A stretch of 64,000 nt of DNA from Chitinophaga skermanii (lineage in GTDB: Bacteria; Bacteroidota; Bacteroidia; Chitinophagales; Chitinophagaceae): NCBI RefSeq assembly GCF_003259335.1, contig NZ_QLLL01000007.1, forward strand, positions 124,001-188,000, read 5' to 3'. The notes beneath the pieces are model-generated. The model saw only the letters and a list, made by a program, of their open reading frames with translations. It did no database searches and was not told the DNA's origin. Position numbers and translations under genes: made by a program. This document shows positions 40,292 through 48,023 of this stretch, piece after piece (positions within the stretch are counted from its first letter, which is position 1; the number at the start of each line of letters is the position of its first letter).

Positions 40292-42855
40292 GTTTAAAGA
40301 AATACCACGATAAACGAAATTTCAAATCTACAGCCGAACCCAAAGGCGGCAAATCGTCGAATAGTAAGCTGGCATTTGTTGTACAAAGGCACGATGCTTC
40401 TCATCTCCACTTCGATTTCCGGTTAGAAATGGACGGGGTACTAAAAAGCTGGGCCGTTCCCAAAGGACCTTCCCTGAATCCAACCGATAAAAGACTAGCC
40501 ATGGAGGTAGAAGATCATCCGTATGATTATAAAGACTTCCAAGGGGAAATTCCTGAAGGCAATTACGGCGCCGGTTACGTGTACCTCTGGGACAAAGGCA
40601 CCTATGAACTGCTCGACGAAGACCATAAGCCCATTAACGAATGGAAAAGCGGCTCTATTAAGATTGTTATGCACGGCAAAAAGCTGAAAGGTGAATTTGC
40701 CCTTGTACGCTTAAAAACTGGCGAGAAAAACGCTTGGCTGCTCATTAAACATAAAGACAAGTACGCCACAGAAAAGGAGTACCATATCGACGATTTCACC
40801 CCTAAAACCGTATTAGCAAAAGACAAGGAACGAGGCTCCTCTGCGCGAAAGCCTAAAAAAGCAGCTGTGAAGAAAGCCGCTGCACCCAAAAAGGCAGCTA
40901 CTTCCAAAACGCCTGCAAAGAAAGCTGCTGCAGCAACAAAAGCTACCGCCGAACCTGTAAAAAAAAAGCCCAGCCCCAAGCGCCCAGAAAGTAAAATGAA
41001 GGCCCATTATAAGCCCATGCTAACTACGTTAGTAGCACAAGCATTCGACGATAACGAATGGATCTTCGAGCGCAAATGGGATGGATACAGGGCTATTGCT
41101 TCCTTGGAGGATGGAAAAGTGAAATTATATTCCCGGAATAATATCTCGTTTATCCCGGCTTTTCAAAAGGTGGCCGATAGTGTAGAGAAAATTCCGCATA
41201 ACGTGGTGCTGGATGGCGAGATCGTGGTAATGGGAAAGAATGGTAAAACAGACTTTCAATCCCTGCAGCAATATAAGAAAACGCAGAAAGGAAATATCAG
41301 ATATGTTGTATTCGATTTATTGTACCTCGATGGCCACGCGTTAACCCATATGCCCCTGCTCGACCGGAAAGCGTTATTACTTGATCTAGTGCAGAAAATG
41401 AACGACCCGGTTATTACATTTTCTGAACACGTAGTCGGTAAAGGTAATACACTCTTTAAAAAAGCCGTGAGTAAACAATGGGAAGGTATCATCGCTAAGA
41501 AAAGCGATAGCAATTACAGCGAAGGCATTCGCTCCCAACAATGGTTGAAAATAAAGCATCACAACCAACAAGAAGCTATCATCGGGGGCTATACATCTCC
41601 ACGTGGCTCGCGAAGTAAGTTCGGGGCATTGTTGTTGGGTACATTCAAAGGAAAGGATTTACACTTTATTGGTCATTGCGGTGGCGGTTTTAATGAATCG
41701 CTGTTGAAGGAAGTGTTTACATTGATGCAGCCGTATAAACGCGATACTTCACCTTTTATGGAGAAGGTGCCCATGAATGGTCCCACGGTTTGGTTAGATC
41801 CCAAACTGGTTTGCGAAGTAAAGTTCGCAGAGATAACCAGTGGGGGCATATTGCGGCAACCCATTTTCCTAGGTATGCGCCATGATAAAAAAGCCAAAGA
41901 AGTTGTACTTGAAAAACCCAAGACCGTCGACATGAAAAAAGCAAACAAAGACGCTATTAAGGTGGGTAACAAAAATGTACCCGTTACCAATACCGATAAA
42001 ATATACTGGCCCAAAGAAAAGATCACCAAAGGTGAGCTAATCGATTATTACACCCAAATGGCCGACTATATTGTTCCTCATTTAAAAGGCCGCCCATTAT
42101 CGTTGCATCGATTCCCAAACGGGATTGCACAACCGGGGTTTTACCAAAAAGATGTTGAAGTAGAACAAATGCCCAGTTTTGTGAAAACCGTGGAAATTTA
42201 TTCTTCTTCCACCGAAAAGAACATCGACTATATCGTATGTGATAATGCCGCTACCCTCGTGTTTATGGCGAACTTGGGTTGTATTGAAATGAACCCTTGG
42301 TTAAGCTCCGCTAACAAACTCGATAACCCGAACTTTTGTGTACTAGACCTCGATCCCGGTAAAATAAATTTCTCCGCCGTGGTGGAAACAGCCTTGGCCA
42401 TTAAAGAAATATTAGATGGTTTAAAGGTGAAAGCTTTCGTAAAAACATCCGGCAGCACGGGATTGCATATTTTCATTCCTATTGGCAATACTTATAGTTA
42501 CGATACCTCGCGCCTATTTGCGAAATACGTAGCACAAATGGCCAATGAACAACTTCCCAAAACTACTAGCATTACCCGGTCTGTGGCAACTAGAACAAAG
42601 AAAGTATACATCGATTTCTTACAAAATAGCCGTGGCCAAACAGTGGCCTCCATTTATAGTGCAAGGCCCAAACCCGGGGCTACCGTATCAATGCCATTGG
42701 ATTGGAAAGATGTAAATGAAAAGTTGCGCATAACGGATTATGATATCCACAACGTGCCGGCATTAATAGCAAAAAGCGGCGATTCTTGGAAAGAAATGTT
42801 AAAAGTGAAGAACAACCTACTACAAGTCATCAAAAGTATCGAACAAATGGAATAA
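40288..42855 (+). CDS. ligD: Multifunctional DNA repair ligase LigD
   Basis: 855 residues in the order phosphoesterase, ligase, polymerase, as in Pseudomonas. The phosphoesterase (about 1-160) has the HDASHLHFDFRLEMDG metal motif. A Lys/Ala-rich histone-H1-like linker covers about 185-235. The ATP-dependent ligase (about 240-535) has K263 in ERKWDGYR as adenylated residue, with DGEIVV and EGIIAKK. The polymerase/primase domain (about 560-855) has DLDPG (D687, D689), with SGSTGLHIFIPI and KTTSITRSVATR. It trims 3' ends, fills in and seals breaks held by Ku. It is translationally coupled to ku. Confidence 0.96.
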   Translation: MSLKKYHDKRNFKSTAEPKGGKSSNSKLAFVVQRHDASHLHFDFRLEMDGVLKSWAVPKGPSLNPTDKRLAMEVEDHPYDYKDFQGEIPEGNYGAGYVYLWDKGTYELLDEDHKPINEWKSGSIKIVMHGKKLKGEFALVRLKTGEKNAWLLIKHKDKYATEKEYHIDDFTPKTVLAKDKERGSSARKPKKAAVKKAAAPKKAATSKTPAKKAAAATKATAEPVKKKPSPKRPESKMKAHYKPMLTTLVAQAFDDNEWIFERKWDGYRAIASLEDGKVKLYSRNNISFIPAFQKVADSVEKIPHNVVLDGEIVVMGKNGKTDFQSLQQYKKTQKGNIRYVVFDLLYLDGHALTHMPLLDRKALLLDLVQKMNDPVITFSEHVVGKGNTLFKKAVSKQWEGIIAKKSDSNYSEGIRSQQWLKIKHHNQQEAIIGGYTSPRGSRSKFGALLLGTFKGKDLHFIGHCGGGFNESLLKEVFTLMQPYKRDTSPFMEKVPMNGPTVWLDPKLVCEVKFAEITSGGILRQPIFLGMRHDKKAKEVVLEKPKTVDMKKANKDAIKVGNKNVPVTNTDKIYWPKEKITKGELIDYYTQMADYIVPHLKGRPLSLHRFPNGIAQPGFYQKDVEVEQMPSFVKTVEIYSSSTEKNIDYIVCDNAATLVFMANLGCIEMNPWLSSANKLDNPNFCVLDLDPGKINFSAVVETALAIKEILDGLKVKAFVKTSGSTGLHIFIPIGNTYSYDTSRLFAKYVAQMANEQLPKTTSITRSVATRTKKVYIDFLQNSRGQTVASIYSARPKPGATVSMPLDWKDVNEKLRITDYDIHNVPALIAKSGDSWKEMLKVKNNLLQVIKSIEQME

Positions 42856-42919
42856 TGTTTGGTAATGTATGTATACACCCCCGTTTGAAAAATTATTTTA
42901 ACCCAAAAATATTAAAGCT

Positions 42920-43111
42920 ATGGCAAATCATGTATTGCAAGGAAATGCCCGCTGCACAGGGCATCACGACGATCACCTAATACGACAATTTGTAAAAGGT
43001 TTTATATTTGGCGCTGCCGCCGCTTATTTTATTACCTCTCCTAAAGGCAAAGCATTGCAAAGCAAAATGCGCTGTAAGGCAAACCGCTTTGTAGAGAAAA
43101 TGATTGTGTAG
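42920..43111 (+). CDS. YtxH-like small membrane-associated protein
   Basis: 63 residues. It begins MANHVLQGNARCTGHHDDHL; then FVKGFIFGAAAAYFITSPKGKALQSK is one membrane helix with the GAxAAYxxxPxxGKxLQ pattern of YtxH-type proteins, followed by a basic end. YtxH relatives are stress-associated, of unknown mechanism. It lies 64 bases after ligD on the same strand. Confidence 0.65.
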   Translation: MANHVLQGNARCTGHHDDHLIRQFVKGFIFGAAAAYFITSPKGKALQSKMRCKANRFVEKMIV

Positions 43112-43181
43112 TAAAAGATACATACACAGTCTTCCTAACAAAACAACAGCTATCATTTTATAACCCTTACAATCTTTTGTT

Positions 43182-43634
43182 ATGGAAAACAGTGTGCTTA
43201 CTACATACAGAAAACAGGTGATCGTTGCCTCTTTACTTATAACAGGCTTATCACTGTTGTTTATGTTACTATTCATTTTATTGAACCAATACGGCAACCC
43301 GTGGATCGGGTATGTAGGCAACTTGGTGGTATTCCTGGGTGTGCTATTTTCTATTTTAGTGCATCGGAAGGAATATGGCGGCTTATCACTAGGGCATTTA
43401 TTTACGATTGGGATTGCTACAGCAATTATATCCACCGTGTTAATTGCCATTGTTACGTTGATATTAAACGTAACCATTGGGAATACGATGCCTGAAACGG
43501 CCGATCAAACCCGTAACCGCGATATATTCATGTGGGCCAATGTAGTATTCTCGAATATATTCCTGGGGTTATTAGCATCCGTATTGGCAGCAGTAGTTGT
43601 TAAAAGAAACCAGAAAACAGGTAAAGGAAGGTAA
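43182..43634 (+). CDS. DUF4199-like membrane protein
   Basis: 150 residues with four hydrophobic helices (about 13-33, 40-58, 70-95, 119-140). QYGNPWIGYVGNLVVFLGVLFSILVHRKEYGG and LSLGHLFTIGIATAIISTVLIAI match the DUF4199 layout, a Bacteroidota family without known function. The leader ACAGCTATCATTTTATAACC aligns with the region before ku, so this is a possible fourth member of the stress-box group. Its stop codon lies within the hairpin at 43630. Confidence 0.75.
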   Translation: MENSVLTTYRKQVIVASLLITGLSLLFMLLFILLNQYGNPWIGYVGNLVVFLGVLFSILVHRKEYGGLSLGHLFTIGIATAIISTVLIAIVTLILNVTIGNTMPETADQTRNRDIFMWANVVFSNIFLGLLASVLAAVVVKRNQKTGKGR

Positions 43635-43660
43635 GCGAATGTAATCTTCGCTTACCTTTG
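43630..43660 (+). promoter_or_regulatory. Hairpin fused to a TAnnTTTG box ahead of the sigma-54 regulator
   Basis: GGTAAGCGAA (43630-43639) pairs perfectly with TTCGCTTACC (43647-43656), followed by TTTGTTTT. The 3' arm plus TTTG gives TACCTTTG (43653-43660), an exact -7 box ending 4 bases before the ATG at 43665. The stem also contains the DUF4199 stop codon, so one short element may end one transcript and start the next. Confidence 0.5.
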
Positions 43661-43664
43661 TTTT

Positions 43665-45002
43665 ATGTCACTCGGTAATTTGTTAATAATAGACGACGAA
43701 GAACAATTACGAAAATTATTAAGTCGCCTACTTTCCCTTGAAGGTTATACAATTCATGAAGCTGCTAATGCCCGCGCTGCGCGGAAGGTGTTAGAGAAAG
43801 AAGATATACATGTTATACTGTCCGACGTAAAACTGCCGGATGCTAATGGTGTTGAGCTTTCTTTGGAATTCAAATCCAAATACCCCGACACTGAAATCAT
43901 AGTATTAACTGCCTATGGCAATATTGCCGATGGTGTACAAGCCATGAAAAACGGGGCATTCGACTACATCACAAAAGGCGACGATAACAATAAAATCATT
44001 CCACTCGTTAGTAAAGCCCTCGATAAATCGCTTCTTCAATACCGTGTTAAAGCCTTGGAACAAAAAATAGGTGGTAAATACGGGTTCAATAATATTATTG
44101 GTACTTCCCCCGAAATTAAAGCTGCAATTAGCTTAGCCGAGAAAGTAGCTGCTACCGATGTAACCGTTTTATTAATTGGTGAAACAGGTGCCGGGAAAGA
44201 AGTGTTTGCACAATCGATCCACCAAGCCAGTCAACGGAAGAATAATGCCTTCGTGGCATTAAATTGTAGCGCTTTTGGAAAAGATTTGTTAGAAAGCGAA
44301 CTCTTTGGTTACCGTGCAGGAGCTTTTACAGGCGCTTTAAAGGAGAAGAAAGGTTTAATGGAAGAAGCGCATAATGGTACGCTGTTCCTCGATGAAATTG
44401 GTGAAATGCCCATCGAACTACAAGCCAAGTTGTTGCGCGTATTGGAAACGCAGGAGTTTTATAAAGTAGGTGATTCTAAACCCACGAAAGTAAACATCCG
44501 CGTAGTAGCGGCCACCAACCGCGAGTTAGAAAAAGAAATAGAACAAGGCCACTTCCGGGCCGATCTTTATTACCGCTTATCGGCATTCCTTGTACCCCTT
44601 CCATCGCTTAATCAAAGAAGAAAAGATATTGTGCCGCTCGCTCACTTCTTCCTACAACAAGTATCGCCTAAATTGAACCGGAAAATGACGGGCATGACGC
44701 CTGCTTTTGAAAAAGCATTGCAAGAACATACTTGGAAAGGCAATATCCGCGAACTTAAGAATGTGATTGAGCGTGCTGTTATACTGGCCCCCGGCCCGGT
44801 ACTCGACATATCGGAGTTGCCCATTGAATTTCAATGGAGTAATCAACCAGCCGAGCAAAATTCTTTACGCCTAGCAGATGTTGAAAAGCAACACATTGTA
44901 CGCGTATTACACTTCACGAAAGGCAATAAAACCAAAGCTGCCGAGTTGATGGATATTGGTCTTACTACCCTTTACAATAAACTAAAAGAATACAACCTTT
45001 AG
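43665..45002 (+). CDS. Sigma-54-dependent response regulator, probable kdp-region regulator
   Basis: 445 residues. The receiver domain has D54 in VILSDVKLPDANG. The AAA+ domain has GETGAGKE (about 172-179), an intact GAFTGA loop (219-224), GTLFLDEIGEMP, and arginine-finger region RADLYYRLSAFLVPLP. A Fis-type helix-turn-helix ends it (NKTKAAELMDIGLTTLYNKLKE). No KdpE gene is present beside kdp, and this regulator lies about 1.1 kb before the kdp genes with kinase genes at the other end, so it may take KdpE's place. That is inferred from position only. Confidence 0.92.
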   Translation: MSLGNLLIIDDEEQLRKLLSRLLSLEGYTIHEAANARAARKVLEKEDIHVILSDVKLPDANGVELSLEFKSKYPDTEIIVLTAYGNIADGVQAMKNGAFDYITKGDDNNKIIPLVSKALDKSLLQYRVKALEQKIGGKYGFNNIIGTSPEIKAAISLAEKVAATDVTVLLIGETGAGKEVFAQSIHQASQRKNNAFVALNCSAFGKDLLESELFGYRAGAFTGALKEKKGLMEEAHNGTLFLDEIGEMPIELQAKLLRVLETQEFYKVGDSKPTKVNIRVVAATNRELEKEIEQGHFRADLYYRLSAFLVPLPSLNQRRKDIVPLAHFFLQQVSPKLNRKMTGMTPAFEKALQEHTWKGNIRELKNVIERAVILAPGPVLDISELPIEFQWSNQPAEQNSLRLADVEKQHIVRVLHFTKGNKTKAAELMDIGLTTLYNKLKEYNL

Positions 45003-45038
45003 TGGTATTATTTTACCCTGACAAATTGCCGTTTTCGC

Positions 45039-45197
45039 ACCGATCTTCCACCGTTCTCGTACCGATGTTCCATCGATCATACACCGATGCTGCGTAAGGG
45101 TTTTACCGATGATTCACCGATCCCCTACCGATGCCTCACCGATAACTTCCCAGTGTTTATCGAGGTTTAATAAGTAAAATACCGATCTCCTATCGAT
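45039..45197. repeat. 11-bp periodic array, core ACCGAT
   Basis: ACCGAT occurs exactly at 45039, 45061, 45083, 45105, 45116, 45127, 45138 and 45181. Variants are at 45050 (ACCGTT), 45072 and 45192 (ATCGAT) and 45159 (ATCGAG). All starts from 45039 to 45138 fit an 11-base register, even across the one decayed slot at 45094. A single-base slip occurs near 45150. The base before each core is usually C or T, and the 4 following bases vary freely. It begins 37 bases after the regulator's stop codon. Confidence 0.88.
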
Positions 45198-45204
45198 GTT
45201 TTCC

Positions 45205-45570
45205 GCTGTAAGTCTTTGTGCTATTGGTTTTAGGTCAAAAACGTCGATGTTTTGGCACTTTTTTCAATGCTGGCAAGGGTTTGAAGCGACGGGTTGAAAT
45301 GGGCTGTTTTAAGGCGATTTTGTTTCGTTTGGAATAACTTATCGCAAAATGGCTTTAGTGGTTAAATTTAGGGCTATAAATGGGCTTAAAATTGATTTTT
45401 ATTGGCAGGGTGTTGATGTGAATTTGATGGGTGGTTTTTATGACTTTTTGGAGGTATGAATTTGTGTCATGCTGGCATCTTGTGCGGTTGATGAGTTGAG
45501 GGAGGTGTTAAAAGAAGAATTTAATATTATACCATTACAATATTGGGGACTACCCTACCATTTTTGAAAG
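45205..45570. other. Gene-free T/G-rich stretch ending in an orphan terminator
   Basis: About 365 bases without a supported gene on either strand and no exact TAnnTTTG box. G- and T-rich words (GGGTTTGAAG, GGGTTGAAATGGGC, GATGGGTGG) dominate the + strand. It may be decayed sequence or encode a noncoding RNA ended by the hairpin at 45571. Confidence 0.35.
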
Positions 45571-45607
45571 AAACCATGCAGATTCTGCATGGTTTTTCTT
45601 TTTTTAG
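45571..45607 (+). terminator. Intrinsic terminator without an adjacent gene
   Basis: AAACCATGCAG and CTGCATGGTTT pair around a tiny loop (ATT), followed by T-rich sequence to 45605. The nearest upstream gene ends about 570 bases earlier, so this either ends a very long 3' region or a separate transcript from within 45200-45570. Confidence 0.65.
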
Positions 45608-45734
45608 AACTGTGCCAATACTTGGCAAAAAAATGTTTCCCCGCTTCCAGTAAGTGTTTGCACGTAATTGTGTTTCCTATTTGGCTGTTAGGCATTCCCC
45701 TCGCTTATACAAGACCAAACAAACCACATTCATC

Positions 45735-46076
45735 ATGTTACCAATTCCGAATGTAGCCACCTGGCTTCATACTCAGTTACCAGGTTTTGAAGTAAGTGAA
45801 GAACGCGCTTTGGGTAAAACCATCCGCGATTTTGCACGCTACACACAAAAGGAAGTTTTACAAGGGCATATACAAGAGGTGCTTAAGTGCTTAGCTGTAG
45901 CCAACTTCTTGTACGAACACGGCAGCCGTTTAATGCAACGTACAATGGAGTGCGTGTATGTATACGGTTTATCACCGGTGATGCTAACGCCTGTAAATGG
46001 CCAACCATTGGATACTATGCTGCCGGCTAGTTTAAGAGCGGTGTGTACACGGTTTGTCGTTAATGGGAATCAATAA
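45735..46076 (+). CDS. Hypothetical protein ahead of the kdp genes
   Basis: 113 residues from the ATG at 45735; the longer frame from 45654 has no support. It is soluble and mostly helical: WLHTQLPGFEVSEERALGKTIRDFARYTQKEV, EVLKCLAVANFLYEHGSRLM, ending in a DTMLPASLRAVCTRFV helix. No domain is recognised. It ends 16 bases before the first kdp micro-gene and is probably part of the operon, so a role in potassium response is possible but untested. Confidence 0.6.
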   Translation: MLPIPNVATWLHTQLPGFEVSEERALGKTIRDFARYTQKEVLQGHIQEVLKCLAVANFLYEHGSRLMQRTMECVYVYGLSPVMLTPVNGQPLDTMLPASLRAVCTRFVVNGNQ

Positions 46077-46092
46077 ACTAAACTATAAGATT

Positions 46093-46176
46093 ATGCTTAC
46101 CGGGTTATTATTACTGGCATTCGCTGCCTGCTTTTACATCTTTTTTAAGTCGGTGGATTATTTCGAAAAAATCTAA
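46093..46176 (+). CDS. 27-residue membrane micro-protein in the kdp operon
   Basis: MLTGLLLLAFAACFYIFFKSVDYFEKI: one membrane helix with a short charged end. It lies between the hypothetical gene and kdpF, 18 bases before the kdpF ATG. It is not KdpF itself, which follows. Position, a clean start and stop, and a hydrophobic composition like KdpF suggest a second small subunit or stabiliser of the Kdp pump; this is inference. Confidence 0.5.
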   Translation: MLTGLLLLAFAACFYIFFKSVDYFEKI

Positions 46177-46194
46177 CCACAAATCGCAAACAAT

Positions 46195-46272
46195 ATGACG
46201 CTCTTATTTATCCTCTCCGTACTCGTCTTTTTGTACATGGTATATGTACTCTTGAAACCGGAGAAATTTTAG
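46195..46272 (+). CDS. kdpF: Potassium-transporting ATPase subunit KdpF
   Basis: 25 residues: MTLLFILSVLVFLYMVYVLLKPEKF. One membrane helix ending in the family pattern Y-x-L-x-x-P-E-x-F, the standard KdpF end. KdpF stabilises the KdpABC complex in the inner membrane. It lies 23 bases before kdpA. Confidence 0.9.
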   Translation: MTLLFILSVLVFLYMVYVLLKPEKF

Positions 46273-46295
46273 TAAAAACATTTATTTAAAACTGC

Positions 46296-48011
46296 ATGAA
46301 TACCGAGATTACAGGTGTCGTATTCACCTATGGCCTTACACTTTTGCTCGCTATACCTTTAGGCAAATACATTGCGAAAGTTTTCAAAGGCGAAAAAACA
46401 TGGAGCGATTTCATGTCGCCCATGGAGCGATTATTCTATAAAATCGCGGGCATCAACCCGAACGAAGAAATGAACTGGAAACAGCATTTAAAAGCGTTAT
46501 TGACTATTAATGCTGTGTGGTTAATATACGCGTTCTTCGTGTTGCTTTTCCAAGATAAGTTACCACTCAACCCTGATGGCAATGCTGCACAAACGCCCGA
46601 CTTAGCTTTCAATACGGCCATCAGCTTTTTGGTGAACTGTAACTTACAACACTACTCCGGCGAAACCGGTGCTACTTATTTCACCCAGTTATTCGTTATT
46701 ACTTTCTTACAATTCGTTAGCGCTGCCACGGGTATTGCTGCATTGATTGTATTGTTCAAGGCTTTGAAAGATAAAACCACTACAAAGCTCGGTAACTTCT
46801 GGGTGATCTTCACAAAAACCAATACGCGCTTACTCTTGCCGCTGTGTATCGTAATGGCTATCATTCTTGCCTTCAACGGTACCCCGGCCAGCTATGCAGC
46901 TAAAGATAATATTGTTACCCTACAAGGCGACTCTGTAGGCGTTTCCCGTGGTCCTGCTGCCGGTATGATTGCCATTAAACATATTGGTACAAATGGTGGC
47001 GGTTGGTTTGGTGTAAACTCGGCCCATCCACTCGAAAACCCGAACTACGTTACCTACATAACAGAAATGGTAGCGCAAGTAATTATCCCTATCGCGATGA
47101 TTTTTGCCCTCGGTTTCTTTATCCAAAGGAAACGTTTTGCTTACGTCATTTTCGGGGTTATGACGGTGGGTATGCTAATTCTACTTATCCCCACCATGCA
47201 AGCCGAAATAGCAGGTAGCCCGGCCATTGCGAAGCTGGGTGTTGTACAACCAACGGGTGCTATGGAAGGCAAGGAAGTTCGCTTCGGGCCTGCTGCTACA
47301 GGGTATTGGAATATCGTTACAACAATTATCTCTACAGGTTCTATTAACAGTATGCACGACAGTGCGATGCCGCAATCTGGCTTAATGATGTTGTTGGGTA
47401 TGATGGTGAACTGTTTTTACGGTGGTTGTGGGGTAGGTATTCTCAACTATTTCATCTTCATCATTATCGCGGTATTTATTTCAGGCTTAATGGTGGGTAG
47501 AACGCCGGAATTTATGGGGCACAAGGTAGAAGCCCGGGAGGTAAAAATAGCGGCGATTATTGCCTTGCTACATCCCTTCTTGATATTGGTGGGTACAGCG
47601 CTTTCATCTTATGTATTGTCGCATAATTTGGGTGCCGATTGGGCGGTGAAACCAGGTAACTGGTTGAACAATCCTGGGTATCACGGATTCTCGGAAATGT
47701 TGTACGAATACACTTCTTCTGCGGCTAACAATGGTAGTGGTTTTGAAGGCTTAGGCGATAACAATATTTTCTGGAATGTATCTACAGGTTTTGTGTTGCT
47801 GCTCGGTAGGTTCTTGCCTATTATTGGACCGGTTGCCATCGCGGGATTATTAGCGAATAAGAAGTATATCCCCGAGTCTGCGGGTACGCTACGCACCGAT
47901 ACGGTTACGTTTGGTTTAATGACATTCGCTGTGATTGCCATCCTTACCGCCTTATCCTTCTTCCCATCCTTGGCCCTCGGCCCCATTGCAGAATATTTTT
48001 CAATGTACTAA
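46296..48011 (+). CDS. kdpA: Potassium-transporting ATPase channel subunit KdpA
   Basis: 571 residues with about ten membrane helices. The four selectivity-filter-like segments of the KtrB/TrkH/KdpA superfamily are visible: NTAISFLVNCNLQHYSGE, AIKHIGTNGGGWFGVNSAHPLENP, STGSINSMHDSAMPQSG and TSSAANNGSGFEGL. It binds and admits potassium; KdpB powers the transport. The gene is the first large one of kdpFABC. Confidence 0.97.
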   Translation: MNTEITGVVFTYGLTLLLAIPLGKYIAKVFKGEKTWSDFMSPMERLFYKIAGINPNEEMNWKQHLKALLTINAVWLIYAFFVLLFQDKLPLNPDGNAAQTPDLAFNTAISFLVNCNLQHYSGETGATYFTQLFVITFLQFVSAATGIAALIVLFKALKDKTTTKLGNFWVIFTKTNTRLLLPLCIVMAIILAFNGTPASYAAKDNIVTLQGDSVGVSRGPAAGMIAIKHIGTNGGGWFGVNSAHPLENPNYVTYITEMVAQVIIPIAMIFALGFFIQRKRFAYVIFGVMTVGMLILLIPTMQAEIAGSPAIAKLGVVQPTGAMEGKEVRFGPAATGYWNIVTTIISTGSINSMHDSAMPQSGLMMLLGMMVNCFYGGCGVGILNYFIFIIIAVFISGLMVGRTPEFMGHKVEAREVKIAAIIALLHPFLILVGTALSSYVLSHNLGADWAVKPGNWLNNPGYHGFSEMLYEYTSSAANNGSGFEGLGDNNIFWNVSTGFVLLLGRFLPIIGPVAIAGLLANKKYIPESAGTLRTDTVTFGLMTFAVIAILTALSFFPSLALGPIAEYFSMY

Positions 48012-48023
48012 CGCTTTCAAATC

